NCBI RefSeq assembly: GCF_001591485.1
Contig: NZ_BCUZ01000009.1
Span: forward strand, 1-53,794
Length of the DNA: 53,794 nt
Source of the DNA: Neobacillus fumarioli NBRC 102428
GTDB taxonomy: Bacteria; Bacillota; Bacilli; Bacillales; Cytobacillaceae
Direction: 5' to 3'
Numbering within the stretch: the stretch's first letter is position 1; each line of letters begins with the position of its first letter. The position numbers were made by a program, and so were the translations under genes. The notes beneath the pieces were generated by a model. The model ran no database searches, had not been told where the DNA came from, and worked only from the letters and a program-made list of their open reading frames with translations. This document shows, in pieces, positions 18,241-27,932 of the stretch.

Positions 18241-18553
18241 GCCATTCACCTCCTCCCAAAGAGAAATCTAAGTAAATAAGATTACTTATCTACATTTCTG
18301 AACATTTTTTTTAAATTCTATACGTTATAGTGCGATTTTTGTTGCCAAAGTTTTTACAAGTTATTCACTTTGGCTTCTCAAATATAATTTTTGAGAAAAA
18401 CCCCATTAAATCAAGGTTTTGAAGCACTATTACGTAATTCTGTTAAAAGATTATCACAATCAATTCAGCATAGCAAGAAGAATTCATGAAATTATGGTAA
18501 TCTTTTCTTTTGTACATTATTTTTTTTACTTCATTTTACTTTTCTGCACAAAA
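18241..18553 (-). promoter_or_regulatory. hbs upstream region with four inverted repeats
   Basis: This 338-bp gap has no convincing coding frame. Reading from hbs outward, four inverted repeats follow one another: 18269-18275/18282-18288 (7 bp), 18344-18351/18367-18374 (8 bp, GCCAAAGT/ACTTTGGC), 18376-18382/18390-18396 (7 bp) and 18397-18402/18415-18420 (6 bp). Promoter elements such as TTGGCA and TATAGA are present but with non-standard spacing, so I do not assign a promoter. The region fits a long regulated leader. Confidence 0.4.
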
Positions 18554-18573
18554 AAGACTCCTTTCAGGAGTCT
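18550..18573 (-). terminator. Terminator of spoIVA
   Basis: A perfect 8-bp stem AGACTCCT/AGGAGTCT (18555-18562 with 18566-18573) is followed on the minus strand by a T run. It lies just after the spoIVA stop. Confidence 0.85.
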
Positions 18574-18578
18574 AATTT

Positions 18579-20057
18579 TTACAAGATGATGGCAATTAAC
18601 CCGCCGGAGCCTTCATTAATAATTCGTTCTAATGTTTCTTTTAATTTATATCTGGCATTTTCTGGCATTAACGATAATTTGGCTTGAATACCTTCGCGGA
18701 CAATAGAGCTAAGACTGCGTCCAAAAATATCAGAATTCCATATGGATAGCGGATCTTCTTCAAAATCCTGCATTAAATAGCGGACAAGCTCTTCACTTTG
18801 TTTTTCTGTACCAATGATCGGAGCAAATTCCGATTCAACATCTACTTTGATCATATGAATTGAAGGGGCTACAGCCTTCAACCTTACACCAAAGCGCGCA
18901 CCCTGCCGGATAATCTCCGGTTCTTCTAAACTCATATCTGCAAGTGTTGGGGAAGCGATTCCATAACCTGTTTGTTTGACCATTTTCAGTGCATCGGCAA
19001 TATGGTCATATTCAGCCTTTGCATAGGCAAAATCCTGCATTAATTCAAGCAGATGATCTTTTCCTCTGATTTCTACCCCAACAATTTCTTTTAAAATGTC
19101 ATCATATAATTCGTCTGGGGCAAACAAATCAATTTCGGCTACCCCTGAACCCATTTCAACCCCTGCAAGCTGAGCCCTTTCAATAAATTCATATTCGCTG
19201 AATTGTTGTACAACTTGGTCTACATCTCTTAATCTCTTAATATCTTTTACTGTTTCTTTTACAGCGTCCTGATAGCTTTGCCGCAGCCAATGATTTTCCC
19301 TTAATACCATGACCCAGCTTGGTAGGTTTACATTCACTTCTAGTACTGGGAATTCATACAATGCTTCACGAAGAACGTTAAGAACATCGCTTTCCCGCAT
19401 ACTTTCAACACTCATGGCGATCACAGGGATATCATATTTTTCTGCAAGGCTTGATCGTAATGTTTCTGTGCTTGGATGATACGGCTGGGCACTGTTAATT
19501 ACCATAATAAACGGTTTGCCCACTTCCTTCAGCTCTTCAATTACCCTTTCTTCTGCCTCAATGTAATTGCTTCTGGGTATTTCCCCAATCGATCCGTCTG
19601 TTGTAACTACCACCCCAATGGTAGAATGTTCTTGGATTACTTTCCTTGTGCCAATTTCAGCGGCTTCATGAAAAGGAATCGGCTCCTCATACCATGGGGT
19701 ATTTATCATTCTTGGTCCATTTTCATCTTCATAGCCTTTAGCTCCGGGAACTGTGTAGCCAACACAATCTACCAGTCTGATGTTTACGTCTAAACCTTCA
19801 TCAACATGAACCGTTGCAGCCTGATTAGGCACGAATTTCGGTTCTGTTGTCATAATGGTTTTTCCTGCTGCACTTTGCGGGAGCTCATCTTGTGCCCGGT
19901 TCCTTTCAGCTTCACTTGTGATATTCGGTAAAACGACAAGCTCCATGAATTTTTTAATAAATGTTGATTTTCCAGTTCGTACTGCTCCTACAACTCCTAA
20001 ATAAATATCACCGCCTGTTCTTTCGGCAATATCTTTAAAAATATCGACCTTTTCCAA
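18579..20057 (-). CDS. spoIVA: Spore coat assembly ATPase SpoIVA
   Basis: SpoIVA, 492 residues, the ATPase that polymerises into the basement layer of the spore coat on the outer forespore membrane; required for coat and cortex formation. The N-terminal P-loop domain has GVVGAVRTGKSTF (about 21-33) with Walker A GAVRTGKS and a DCVGYTVPGAKG segment near 98; the C-terminus ends GSGGLIAIIL, the conserved membrane-targeting tail bound by SpoVM. Length and sequence are nearly those of B. subtilis. The start is TTG behind a strong AGGAGGGGATC site. Expected to be sigma-E dependent; candidate elements lie near 20125-20156. Confidence 0.98.
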   Translation of the reverse strand: MEKVDIFKDIAERTGGDIYLGVVGAVRTGKSTFIKKFMELVVLPNITSEAERNRAQDELPQSAAGKTIMTTEPKFVPNQAATVHVDEGLDVNIRLVDCVGYTVPGAKGYEDENGPRMINTPWYEEPIPFHEAAEIGTRKVIQEHSTIGVVVTTDGSIGEIPRSNYIEAEERVIEELKEVGKPFIMVINSAQPYHPSTETLRSSLAEKYDIPVIAMSVESMRESDVLNVLREALYEFPVLEVNVNLPSWVMVLRENHWLRQSYQDAVKETVKDIKRLRDVDQVVQQFSEYEFIERAQLAGVEMGSGVAEIDLFAPDELYDDILKEIVGVEIRGKDHLLELMQDFAYAKAEYDHIADALKMVKQTGYGIASPTLADMSLEEPEIIRQGARFGVRLKAVAPSIHMIKVDVESEFAPIIGTEKQSEELVRYLMQDFEEDPLSIWNSDIFGRSLSSIVREGIQAKLSLMPENARYKLKETLERIINEGSGGLIAIIL

Positions 20058-20290
20058 GTGATCCCCTCCTAATCATAGAGTCAATCGGGATAAAGCAATC
20101 CATATAGGTATTTTTGGACAGTATATGTTTATGATGTTGTCCTATCTCTTTATGACTATTTTCGAAAATTCTATCCTCCCTCACTTAATATTTAAAAACA
20201 TTCTCTGATATGTGTTTTGTCTGAACATTTGATTTATATGGAGGGTTTATCTATCATGACGTTTATACTCCGTATAAACGCGTTTTACAT
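20058..20290 (-). promoter_or_regulatory. spoIVA upstream region with sigma-E-like elements
   Basis: The 366-bp gap before spoIVA has no gene. On the minus strand GTCATAA (20150-20156) resembles a sigma-E -35, identical to the element before dacB. Downstream, CATCATAA (starting at 20136) or CATAAACA (starting at 20133) could be the -10, with 13 or 16 bp spacing; which is used cannot be decided. The right part of the gap holds the yphF terminator and an intergenic repeat copy, listed separately. Confidence 0.4.
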
Positions 20291-20294
20291 TCAC

Positions 20295-20337
20295 AAAAAA
20301 ACCCTTCTCCTACAATATATTTCACAGGAAAAGGGTT
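20295..20337 (-). terminator. Terminator downstream of yphF
   Basis: Twelve-base arms (20300-20311 with 20326-20337) pair with one mismatch around a 14-base loop and are followed on the minus strand by seven T. Confidence 0.75.
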
Positions 20338-20344
20338 ATGCCTA

Positions 20345-20402
20345 AAATAAAAGTGAAAGCGCCTTGAACAGCCCCGAAGGGCTATGCGCTGCAGCTAGAT
20401 AG
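20345..20402 (-). repeat. Second copy of the intergenic repeat, folded as a nested hairpin
   Basis: On the minus strand the first 24 bases match the element at 1-24 at about 18 positions. An outer 5-bp stem (20358-20362 with 20386-20390, AGCGC/GCGCT) encloses an inner AGCCC/GGGCT stem (20370-20374 with 20379-20383); on the minus strand the inner loop is TTCG closed by C-G, a stable tetraloop type. It sits between the yphF stop and its terminator. Confidence 0.5.
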
Positions 20403-20423
20403 GATAACTTTATATGGGATCCG

Positions 20424-21134
20424 CTATTTATCTAGGAAAATCGGCTCTTTTGTTTTTGCATCTATAGTATATGGCAATGAAAAAGCTGGAACAAACATGG
20501 AATTTCGCACTAAAAGTGAACGAATATCTTCACCTGGTTTTACCTGGTTGCCTGCTGTTTTAAGCGCATGATATAAATCAGGCCGGTAATCTACATATAC
20601 TTCTGCCTGTCCAGTTATAACAAACGATAAGTTTTGATGTGTAAATGGGCTGACGACGTATGGGGGCTGATTATACCCCAATTTCTTAAAATCTAGGGTA
20701 AAAACATTTTTTGAAATTTGGGATTTGTAGGGAGGATACCCCATTGATTTGATTCGCAAATTAATGTCACGAATCGTATCCGCCATCCTTAAGTCTAGTA
20801 ATTTAACTGTTGGATTGGTTTCTTCATTTATTAACACATACTGAAATATACCGCCGTTTTCAAAGGCATTCCCAGGTGGTTCGGACATATATTTTGGCAT
20901 TAGTTTTTTAAAATCAATTGGATATTTTTCATATATCGGTGTATTCGCTTCTTTTGTTTTAATGGGCAATAGACCACCGTTATCTTTGCGATAGTCATTC
21001 ACCGCAGTCTGTACAGCTTGCAGTTGATCCTTATAGGGAATTTGGTTTTTTGCCAAATTTTGTTCAGGATACATGCATCCGGATAATAGAAATATACCCG
21101 CCGCAAGCAAACAGCCAACTAATCTTAGTTTCAT
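20424..21134 (-). CDS. yphF: YphF-like lipoprotein
   Basis: A 236-residue predicted lipoprotein: basic N-terminus, hydrophobic stretch and lipobox LLSGC (Cys at about 20), so it should be lipid-anchored on the outer face of the membrane. The rest is soluble with no motif I recognise. The position between spoIVA and yphE/gpsA matches yphF in B. subtilis, and the length (236 versus about 244) agrees. It starts 28 bp after yphE and is probably co-transcribed with it. Function unknown; the neighbourhood hints at sporulation but nothing in the protein proves it. Confidence 0.82.
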   Translation of the reverse strand: MKLRLVGCLLAAGIFLLSGCMYPEQNLAKNQIPYKDQLQAVQTAVNDYRKDNGGLLPIKTKEANTPIYEKYPIDFKKLMPKYMSEPPGNAFENGGIFQYVLINEETNPTVKLLDLRMADTIRDINLRIKSMGYPPYKSQISKNVFTLDFKKLGYNQPPYVVSPFTHQNLSFVITGQAEVYVDYRPDLYHALKTAGNQVKPGEDIRSLLVRNSMFVPAFSLPYTIDAKTKEPIFLDK

Positions 21135-21162
21135 ATAATCACCTTATGTTTATGTATTTCTG

Positions 21163-21348
21163 CTATGCGAAGAAAACGATTACTAAAGTGAGTCCTGCCG
21201 CAATCATAAAAAGATAGGCAAAGATGGCGGTGATGAATTTTAAAACTCCTGTTAATTTAAATCGGCTTAAATAAATAGTAACGATTGCCAGAAACATAAG
21301 CCCCATTCCGGCAAGCGAAATCCACATCTTTAACATACCCGGCGACAA
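21163..21348 (-). CDS. yphE: YphE, small DUF2768-type membrane protein
   Basis: A 61-residue protein made of two membrane helices (about 7-27 and 35-60) joined by a basic turn SRFKLTG. It corresponds to YphE, a DUF2768-type protein, by size and position between gpsA and yphF. The TTG start is favoured because GGGGGAG lies six bases upstream; the next ATG, four codons later, has no ribosome binding site at a workable distance. Function unknown. Confidence 0.75.
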   Translation of the reverse strand: MSPGMLKMWISLAGMGLMFLAIVTIYLSRFKLTGVLKFITAIFAYLFMIAAGLTLVIVFFA

Positions 21349-21393
21349 AATAACTCCCCCCTTTGATAAACAAATTATAACATAAATGACAAT

Positions 21394-21433
21394 AAAAAAA
21401 CTGAAGTAAAGATGGGCGAGTTCTTTACTTCAG
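21394..21433 (-). terminator. Terminator of der-gpsA
   Basis: A perfect 12-bp stem (21401-21412 with 21422-21433) with a 9-base loop is followed on the minus strand by seven T. It separates gpsA from yphE. Confidence 0.9.
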
Positions 21434-21565
21434 CAAGCAGGACTAAAATACCCAAACTCCAGGCGTCTTACTACCAAGTAGCTTCGTCTTCATTGTATGC
21501 AATCAAATAATAAAGCGTATCATCGAACGCCTATTTTTCTCAGCTAAAAAGTATATTTTTTACGT

Positions 21566-22615
21566 TTACAAAATTCTTTCATCCAAAATATTGACCAATT
21601 CTTTCATTTCATTGGTTTTTCCCCGTGCCATCAGTTCATCAACAGCTTTTTTCGGATCTTTACCGTTAAATAACACATCATATAAAACCATGGTGATTGG
21701 CATATTGACATGATACTTTTTAGCTAACTGATAAGCGGCTTTTGTCGTTCTGACTCCTTCCACGACCATTCCCATACTGGCAAGTACTTCTTCCAGTGTT
21801 TTTCCTTTTCCGAGCATATTTCCGGCTCGCCAATTTCTAGAGTGCACGCTTGTACAGGTCACAATTAAATCACCAATTCCCGTTAATCCTGAAAAAGTTA
21901 ATGGGTTGGCCCCCATTTTTGTACCTAGGCGCGCGATTTCAGCCAAACCTCGCGTAATCAATGCCGCTTTGGCATTATCCCCATAACCGAGACCATCGGA
22001 GATCCCGGCCGCAAGTGCGATAATATTTTTCAATGCACCGCCGATTTCAACCCCAATGACATCCGCATTCGTATAGACACGAAAATTCTGGTTAATAAAT
22101 AGGTCCTGAATTTTTTCCGCTACTTCCATATTTTCCGAGGAAACCGTTACGGTTGTAGGATGCCTTAAACTCACTTCTTCCGCATGACTCGGTCCGGAAA
22201 GAACAACGATATCCTTTAATAATTCTTTCGGTACTACTTCCGCAATCACTTCTGAAATACGTAATAATGTATTAGGCTCAATTCCTTTACTTACATGGGC
22301 AATCGTAACTGGCTGTGTGATCACATCACAGATTTTTCCCAGTACCTCGCGAATCGCTTTTGTCGGCACGGCCAAGACGATTGTATCAACTCCTGCCAAA
22401 GCATCTTGTAAAGAAGCATAGGCAACAATCGATTCAGGGAGAATAATTTCAGGTAAATACTTTTTATTTGTATGATATTCATTGATTTCTTTTACCTGGT
22501 TTTCATTATGGCTCCATAGTCTGACTTCATGGCCATTATCTGTAAGCACCATCGCAAGTGCGGTTCCCCATGACCCGGCACCAACCACAGAGACAACGGT
22601 TTGTTCATTCTGCAC
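21566..22615 (-). CDS. gpsA: NAD(P)-dependent glycerol-3-phosphate dehydrogenase
   Basis: GpsA reduces dihydroxyacetone phosphate to sn-glycerol-3-phosphate for phospholipid synthesis. 349 residues. The cofactor-binding motif is [15 protein letters not shown] (about 10-24); the substrate and catalytic region is [35 protein letters not shown] (about 188-222), with the catalytic Lys in GALKN, and [11 protein letters not shown] follows. The GTG start is preceded by AGGTGG. It lies 20 bp downstream of der and ends with a strong terminator. Its product is used by acyltransferases such as the PlsC encoded at 27.3 kb. Confidence 0.97.
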   Translation of the reverse strand: MQNEQTVVSVVGAGSWGTALAMVLTDNGHEVRLWSHNENQVKEINEYHTNKKYLPEIILPESIVAYASLQDALAGVDTIVLAVPTKAIREVLGKICDVITQPVTIAHVSKGIEPNTLLRISEVIAEVVPKELLKDIVVLSGPSHAEEVSLRHPTTVTVSSENMEVAEKIQDLFINQNFRVYTNADVIGVEIGGALKNIIALAAGISDGLGYGDNAKAALITRGLAEIARLGTKMGANPLTFSGLTGIGDLIVTCTSVHSRNWRAGNMLGKGKTLEEVLASMGMVVEGVRTTKAAYQLAKKYHVNMPITMVLYDVLFNGKDPKKAVDELMARGKTNEMKELVNILDERIL

Positions 22616-22635
22616 TCTTTTCCACCTGCCATCTT

Positions 22636-23946
22636 TTATTTTCTTTCCCTAGCGTAAATCCTGATCGGTGTCCCCTCAAAGCCAAAAGCATCTCTAATTC
22701 GATTTTCCAAGAACCGCTCATAAGAGAAATGCAGCAATTCCGGATCATTGACAAAAATAACGAACGTTGGAGGCTTAACTGAAACTTGAGTTGTATAATA
22801 AATTTTTAGCCGTCTTCCTTTATCTGTTGGTGTAGGATTCATTGCGACAGCATCCATAATGATATCATTTAATACACTCGTCTCAACACGCATCGAATGA
22901 TTTTCGCTTGCAAGTTGAATCATTGGCAGTAGAGTATGAATTCGTTTTTTCGTTTTGGCGGAAAGAAATACAATCGGTGCATAATCCAGGAACAAGAAAT
23001 GGTCCCGAATTTTTTGTTCAAATTCTTTCATGGTCTTTTCATCTTTTTCGATAGCATCCCACTTATTAACAACAATAACCACCGCTCTTCCTGCCTCATG
23101 GGCATAGCCAGCAATTTTTTTGTCCTGCTCAATAATCCCTTCCTCGGCATTTAGGACGACAAGAACAACATCGGAGCGTTCAATGGCCCTTAAAGCCCTA
23201 AGTACACTGTATTTTTCGGTCGTTTCATATACCTTGCCTTTTTTCCGAATTCCAGCCGTATCAATAATGACATATTTTTGGCCATTGTATGTATAAGGCG
23301 AATCGATCGCATCCCGTGTTGTTCCGGCAATGTCACTGACAATAACCCGCTCTTCCCCCAAGATAGCATTCACTAGCGAGGATTTTCCTACATTCGGCCG
23401 GCCTATTAAGGAGAATTTAATGACATCTTCATCATATTCCTGATGCTCGTCCTTTGGAAAGTGCTTTGCTGCTTCGTCCAAAAGATCTCCGATCCCGAGG
23501 CCATGTGTCCCCGAAACCGGAATTGGATCGCCAAATCCAAGTGCGTAAAAATCATAAATCTGATCTCGCATTTCGGGATTATCGATTTTATTAACACCTA
23601 AAACAACGGGTTTTTTTGATTTATATAAAATTTTAGCCACTTCTTCATCAGCGGGCGTAACACCTTCTCTGCCATTTGTTAAAAAAATGATTACATCCGC
23701 TTCATCAATCGCTACTTCAGCCTGCTGGCGTATTTGCTCTAAAAACGGTTCATCACCAATATCAATACCGCCTGTGTCAATAATATTAAATTCATGCGTT
23801 AACCATTCTCCAGAGCTGTATATGCGATCCCTCGTTACTCCTGGAACATCCTCAACAATCGATATCCGTTCACCGGCAATCCGATTAAAAATCGTGGACT
23901 TTCCAACATTCGGACGTCCAACAATGGCAATAACAGGTTTTACCAA
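22636..23946 (-). CDS. der: Ribosome assembly GTPase Der (EngA)
   Basis: Der has two tandem GTPase domains and a C-terminal KH-like domain and is needed for 50S ribosome maturation. G1 motifs are GRPNVGKST (about 10-18) and GRPNVGKSS (about 183); G3 DTGG and DTAG, and NKxD motifs NKID and NKWD are all intact. The KH region ends [22 protein letters not shown] chose the TTG at 23946, giving [10 protein letters not shown] and 436 residues, since AAAGGGTGG sits eight bases upstream and the length equals that of B. subtilis; an ATG seven codons earlier lacks a ribosome binding site. Confidence 0.97.
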   Translation of the reverse strand: MVKPVIAIVGRPNVGKSTIFNRIAGERISIVEDVPGVTRDRIYSSGEWLTHEFNIIDTGGIDIGDEPFLEQIRQQAEVAIDEADVIIFLTNGREGVTPADEEVAKILYKSKKPVVLGVNKIDNPEMRDQIYDFYALGFGDPIPVSGTHGLGIGDLLDEAAKHFPKDEHQEYDEDVIKFSLIGRPNVGKSSLVNAILGEERVIVSDIAGTTRDAIDSPYTYNGQKYVIIDTAGIRKKGKVYETTEKYSVLRALRAIERSDVVLVVLNAEEGIIEQDKKIAGYAHEAGRAVVIVVNKWDAIEKDEKTMKEFEQKIRDHFLFLDYAPIVFLSAKTKKRIHTLLPMIQLASENHSMRVETSVLNDIIMDAVAMNPTPTDKGRRLKIYYTTQVSVKPPTFVIFVNDPELLHFSYERFLENRIRDAFGFEGTPIRIYARERK

Positions 23947-24000
23947 TCTAATCGCCACCCTTTCCATTTTTATATAAACATTCTTAATTTTTACTAATAA

Positions 24001-24034
24001 TTAGAAAGAAACCCTTCTGCAGCTAGAAGGGTTT
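24001..24034 (-). terminator. Terminator of yphA
   Basis: A perfect 10-bp stem (24009-24018 with 24025-24034), loop GCAGCT, lies 45 bp after the yphA stop and before der. The tract that follows on the minus strand is mixed T and C. Confidence 0.65.
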
Positions 24035-24078
24035 AACTTTATTAGTTTAGCAAAACTTCGTGTTTTTCTCCAATCTTT

Positions 24079-24687
24079 TTATGAAGATTTCTGTTTTCCT
24101 TTTTCCATGAATTGAAAATATTGTTGAAAGATCGTTCCGGCATTTTCAAGAAAACTCCAGGCCATCAGCAATACAATCACTAAAGAACAGACATCTAAAT
24201 AAGCCAGTGCTCCGATTGGACTTGGAAATTGAAACTTACTTACAGTATAAGCATACAATAATTCTCCCTGCATCGTACCGCTCACAACAATGAGCAATCT
24301 TTCTTTTAAAGATTTTTGTAATGTGATGGCTAAAAACCCAAGACAAATCCCAAGCATCCAATCTTTGTTAAAAATTATCCAAACCGGATCAAAAATTTCA
24401 AATAGATGGAATGATACATATGCAACGGATATAATTAATGAACAAATCAGCTGATAGATTATAGATATCCGTTTTTGCTGGCTGATAAAAAAATAACAAA
24501 ACAGCAGCATGAGCACCCCGCTGCTATAAATTTCAAAATTACCAATAGAAAATGAATAGTTGGAGAAAATGATGATCGTTAAAATTATAGCAGCAAGCTG
24601 AAAACGATACGGGTTTTGCCTTGATAAAATAAAAGTCACATATACCCAAAGCGACCAAAACACTAAATAAAACAATGCTCCATCCAA
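24079..24687 (-). CDS. yphA: YphA-like membrane protein
   Basis: A 202-residue integral membrane protein with about six to seven hydrophobic helices and a short basic C-terminus (MEKGKQKSS). It matches YphA of B. subtilis in size, topology and position upstream of der. The start is set at TTG (24687), eight bases after AGGAGG; an in-frame GTG three codons earlier lies inside that site. No catalytic motif is visible and the function is unknown. Confidence 0.78.
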   Translation of the reverse strand: MDGALFYLVFWSLWVYVTFILSRQNPYRFQLAAIILTIIIFSNYSFSIGNFEIYSSGVLMLLFCYFFISQQKRISIIYQLICSLIISVAYVSFHLFEIFDPVWIIFNKDWMLGICLGFLAITLQKSLKERLLIVVSGTMQGELLYAYTVSKFQFPSPIGALAYLDVCSLVIVLLMAWSFLENAGTIFQQYFQFMEKGKQKSS

Positions 24688-24794
24688 TATTGACACCTCC
24701 TATTATTCTCATTATTGGAAATTGTTTTATGGTTTCATACTTCCTTGAATAATAAATTTGCTATGTACCATCTTATAAACAGGAGGTGTTTCAT

Positions 24795-24938
24795 GTGGGT
24801 AAAGACCGCCACGAGAAAAAGTTAAAGATGTCGAGACGGGTAGAATCAGACCGTGATCAATCTCTACATTATCCCGGTGCAGCAAAACTTTCAAGTCCCG
24901 AGGAAGGCAGAAAATTAAATGACGGGAAATACAGTTAA
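24795..24938 (+). CDS. ypzI: YpzI-like small protein
   Basis: A 47-residue gene on the opposite strand to its neighbours. GTG at 24795 is preceded by AGGAGGTG with good spacing, and the frame reads MGKDRHEKKLKMSRRVESDR, then a segment with YPGAAKL, and ends NDGKYS before TAA. This small hydrophilic protein, rich in Lys, Arg, Glu and Asp, fits the YpzI family found at this position in B. subtilis. It has no membrane helix or cysteine. It is followed at six bases by a terminator shared with fni. Function unknown. Confidence 0.78.
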   Translation: MGKDRHEKKLKMSRRVESDRDQSLHYPGAAKLSSPEEGRKLNDGKYS

Positions 24939-24943
24939 TGGTT

Positions 24944-24975
24944 AAAAAAGCTCCTGCGAATGCAGGAGCTTTTTT
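24944..24975. terminator. Bidirectional terminator between ypzI and fni
   Basis: A perfect 14-bp stem (24944-24957 with 24962-24975), loop GAAT, begins with six A and ends with six T, so it can serve ypzI on the plus strand and fni on the minus strand. Confidence 0.9.
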
Positions 24976-24980
24976 GCTTA

Positions 24981-26039
24981 TTATTTTCTTCGGCTAAAGA
25001 ATTTAGTATCGATTCCTCTTTGGACTAACCAATGATAAGTTTCACCTAACATAATTAGGGGAACTTTGTGTAAATCTGTGATTTTTTTAGCTCCTAATGC
25101 CGTCATGATCATGATGATTTCTTGATGAAGGTTATCTATTTCAGCTTTAAGGGACTCGGCTCCTTCTTCCAATAAAATACGGAGGAAATATCCGGCAATT
25201 CCGATCAAATTAGCACCAATTGCCAACCCTTTTACAATGTCTTTAGCATCACGAAAACCACCCGAACCGATAATCGTAACATTCTCGGAACATGTTGCAG
25301 CCTCAATTATGGAAATCGGTGTAGGAATCCCCCAATCATTGAAGAAGGAAAGTGTTTTCTCGCGACGTTTATTTTCAATTTCGGCAAAATTGGTTCCACC
25401 AAATCCGCCAACATCAATAATAGATACTCCGACAGATGCCAGTAATTGGACGGTTTCTTTCGACATACCAAAACCGGTTTCTTTTACAATAACAGGAACT
25501 CCTACTTCCTTAACAATCGTTTCAATCCGATTTAAAGTACCTGTAAAATCTCGGTCTCCCTCTGGCATTGTCAATTCTTGGATAACATTTAAATGTATTT
25601 GCAGCGCATTTGCCTCAATCATTTCGATCGCCGCTTTTGCTTGGTCAGCAGTTGCTTCACTTCCCAGATTAGCAATTACTACCCCGGAAGGGTTTTCTTT
25701 TCGAACGATTTCAAATGTATAGATTTGACTTCGATCTTTCAGAGCTGCCATTTGTGAACCTACAGCCATGGCAAGCCCTGTTTCTTTAGCAGCTATCGCC
25801 ATTTCTTTATTGATTCGATAGGTTTTTTCACCGCCGCCGCCTGTCATGGCATTGATAAAAATAGGCGAACTTAATTTAAGTTCGCCTATCGAACAATCTA
25901 ACTGAACATCACTAACGCTCATTTCCGGTAAACTTTGGTGAATAAATTTGATTTCATTAAAAGCGGAAGACGGTTTCTCGCTAGTTGTAAGCTCAAGCGC
26001 ATAGCGAATATGATCCCATTTTCGTTCAGATCTGGACAA
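24981..26039 (-). CDS. fni: Type 2 isopentenyl-diphosphate delta-isomerase
   Basis: FMN- and NADPH-dependent Fni interconverts isopentenyl and dimethylallyl diphosphate, feeding prenyl synthesis such as HepST. 352 residues. Motifs: INAMTGGGG (about 63-71), [24 protein letters not shown] and [11 protein letters not shown], then [16 protein letters not shown] and SGGFRDAKD (about 257), typical of the FMN-binding TIM barrel. I chose TTG at 26039, giving [11 protein letters not shown], which resembles the start of B. subtilis Fni; GGTGAT lies five bases upstream. A GTG three codons earlier is the alternative. Confidence 0.95.
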   Translation of the reverse strand: MSRSERKWDHIRYALELTTSEKPSSAFNEIKFIHQSLPEMSVSDVQLDCSIGELKLSSPIFINAMTGGGGEKTYRINKEMAIAAKETGLAMAVGSQMAALKDRSQIYTFEIVRKENPSGVVIANLGSEATADQAKAAIEMIEANALQIHLNVIQELTMPEGDRDFTGTLNRIETIVKEVGVPVIVKETGFGMSKETVQLLASVGVSIIDVGGFGGTNFAEIENKRREKTLSFFNDWGIPTPISIIEAATCSENVTIIGSGGFRDAKDIVKGLAIGANLIGIAGYFLRILLEEGAESLKAEIDNLHQEIIMIMTALGAKKITDLHKVPLIMLGETYHWLVQRGIDTKFFSRRK

Positions 26040-26052
26040 ATAAATCACCGTT

Positions 26053-27192
26053 TTATTTTCTTAAATTCTTTAATTTATCACCGATTACTTCTCCCAATTG
26101 GAAGCCTTTTGTTTCTTCAGGAAGTTCATAATCAATGTTTTCTTCCACATTTTTATCAAGAAGGTCTTTAATACTTAAAGATAGGCGTTGTTCTTGTTCA
26201 TTTACATCCAATACTTTAACTTTGACTTCTTGCCCTTCTTTTAATACTTCATGCGGTGTTGCAATATGCTTATGAGCAATTTGCGAAATATGAACAAGAC
26301 CTTCAACACCAGGAAATACTTCAACGAATGCACCGTAAGAAACCAATCTTTTTACCGTACCTGTTAAAACACTGCCCTTTGGAACTTTTTCAACAATATT
26401 TGCCCAAGGGCCAGGCTGAGTTTCTTTGATCGATAAAGAAATTCGCTCATGATCTCGGTCTACACTTAACACTTTCACCTGTACTTTTTGTCCTTCATGA
26501 ACCACATCAGTTGGTTTATTTACATGTTCGTGTGATAATTGGGAGATATGGACAAGGCCGTCGATTCCTCCAATATCTACAAAAGCCCCAAAATCAGTGA
26601 TTCTTTGAACAGTACCTTCAATGACATCACCTGCTTGAATCGATTGAAGCCGATCTAAGCGCTGTTTTCCTTTTTCTTCTTCTACTACTGCACGATGAGA
26701 AAGGATTAATCGGTTTTTCTCTTTATCAAGTTCAACGATTTTAAAGGTAAGCGTGCGGCCTTTGTAATCGCTGAAATCCTCAACAAAATAAGTTTCCACT
26801 AATGAAGCTGGCACAAACCCGCGAACGCCGAGGTCAACAACAAGCCCGCCTTTTACGACATCTTTCACCTCTGCTTCAAAGATTTCGCCTGATTGGAATT
26901 TTTGCTCTAAGCTGTCCCATGCTTTCTCAGCATCCACTTTCCGCTTTGAAAGGATAATTGCTTCTTCTTCTACTTTTAATACTTCTAATTCTAACTGATC
27001 GCCAACTTGAACGGCATCAGATGCTTTTTCAATATGCAAGCTTGAAAGTTCGCTAATCGGAATAATTCCATCAAGTTTACTTTCTTTAACGTCTACAAAT
27101 ACTTGCTTTTCTTCTACTTTTGTAACTTGTCCAGTTACTTTGTCTCCTACCTCGAAGCTTTTCACTTCTACTTGATTTAAATCTTCAGACAT
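26053..27192 (-). CDS. ypfD: Ribosomal protein S1-like protein YpfD
   Basis: A 379-residue protein with four S1 RNA-binding domains at about 13-82, 100-166, 186-254 and 271-340, each with G-x-V-x(15)-F/V-V-D/P-x-G patterns such as [20 protein letters not shown]. It is homologous to ribosomal protein S1 but, as in other Firmicutes, shorter than the six-domain E. coli protein and not a firm ribosome component. AGGAGG precedes the ATG. It follows plsC with a 152-bp gap in which minus-strand TTGACA occurs without a clear -10. Confidence 0.94.
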   Translation of the reverse strand: MSEDLNQVEVKSFEVGDKVTGQVTKVEEKQVFVDVKESKLDGIIPISELSSLHIEKASDAVQVGDQLELEVLKVEEEAIILSKRKVDAEKAWDSLEQKFQSGEIFEAEVKDVVKGGLVVDLGVRGFVPASLVETYFVEDFSDYKGRTLTFKIVELDKEKNRLILSHRAVVEEEKGKQRLDRLQSIQAGDVIEGTVQRITDFGAFVDIGGIDGLVHISQLSHEHVNKPTDVVHEGQKVQVKVLSVDRDHERISLSIKETQPGPWANIVEKVPKGSVLTGTVKRLVSYGAFVEVFPGVEGLVHISQIAHKHIATPHEVLKEGQEVKVKVLDVNEQEQRLSLSIKDLLDKNVEENIDYELPEETKGFQLGEVIGDKLKNLRK

Positions 27193-27344
27193 ATGTAATC
27201 CTCCTTAATCCATTACTACAAAATAACAATATATGATTCGATGGATACTTGAGAGCAGCCACCCCATATAACGTTCTTAAGAATATTCAAAAAAGAATCT
27301 CATTAATTAACTTCTTACAAATGGGCTATTTTGTCAAGCAGAAC

Positions 27345-27932
27345 CTACCGGTGTTCAATAATAAGTTTATGGATTTCTGACATAATTAATTCAGTCACTT
27401 CCTCGGGAGAAGCTTTGGCTCTTCTCATTTCCTCCATTGAAATCGGCTTCCCATAAACTACTTTCACCTTTTGAAAGCTTTTATATGGGCCGATAATGGC
27501 GCTGGGTACAACGCTGCAATCTGTTCTTAAAGCAAAGAAACCTGCACCGGCAAGCCCCTTTCCCAATTCTCCGGTTTTGCTTCTATGTCCTTCTGGAAAT
27601 AGTCCTAAAACATGTCCTTCTTTTAACACACTTAGCCCTTTTCTTAAGGCTTCCCGATCACTAAAACCTCTTTTTACCGGAAAAGCATGTAAGTTTTTTA
27701 TAATCCCCTTTAAAACAGGTACAGAAAACAATTCTTCTTTAGCCATAAAATGAATCGGTCTGGGTGCTGTAATACCAACTACAACGGGATCAAAATTTGA
27801 AATATGGTTCGTGCACAAAAGTACTGCGCCTTCCATAGGAAAATGTTCAATTCCTATTGCCTCCACCCTATACAATGGTTTAAAAACGGCTGATGCGACA
27901 TTTTTGGCAAATGAATAAAACGTCAAATTCAT
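27345..27932 (-). CDS. plsC: 1-Acyl-sn-glycerol-3-phosphate acyltransferase
   Basis: PlsC-type acyltransferase, converting lysophosphatidic to phosphatidic acid at the membrane. 195 residues. The catalytic motif NHISNFD (about 42-48; NHx4D) and the substrate motif FPEGHRS (about 114-120) are intact, with FAV-type VKRG between them. Its ATG overlaps the cmk stop (ATGA), so cmk and plsC are translationally coupled. B. subtilis has its plsC elsewhere; the cmk-plsC-S1 order is, to my knowledge, usual in other Bacillales. Confidence 0.93.
   Translation of the reverse strand: MNLTFYSFAKNVASAVFKPLYRVEAIGIEHFPMEGAVLLCTNHISNFDPVVVGITAPRPIHFMAKEELFSVPVLKGIIKNLHAFPVKRGFSDREALRKGLSVLKEGHVLGLFPEGHRSKTGELGKGLAGAGFFALRTDCSVVPSAIIGPYKSFQKVKVVYGKPISMEEMRRAKASPEEVTELIMSEIHKLIIEHR

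Noticed and set aside
24019-24029. CTGCAGCTAGA matches part of the intergenic repeat at 20390-20400
   Set aside because: It is only 11 bases and forms the loop and arm of the yphA terminator; no flanking similarity, so chance is the simpler explanation.
25237-25722. 161-codon open frame on the plus strand
   Set aside because: Lies wholly antisense to fni, whose enzyme motifs are unmistakable; it has Ser/Ile-rich composition typical of a shadow frame and no ribosome binding site.
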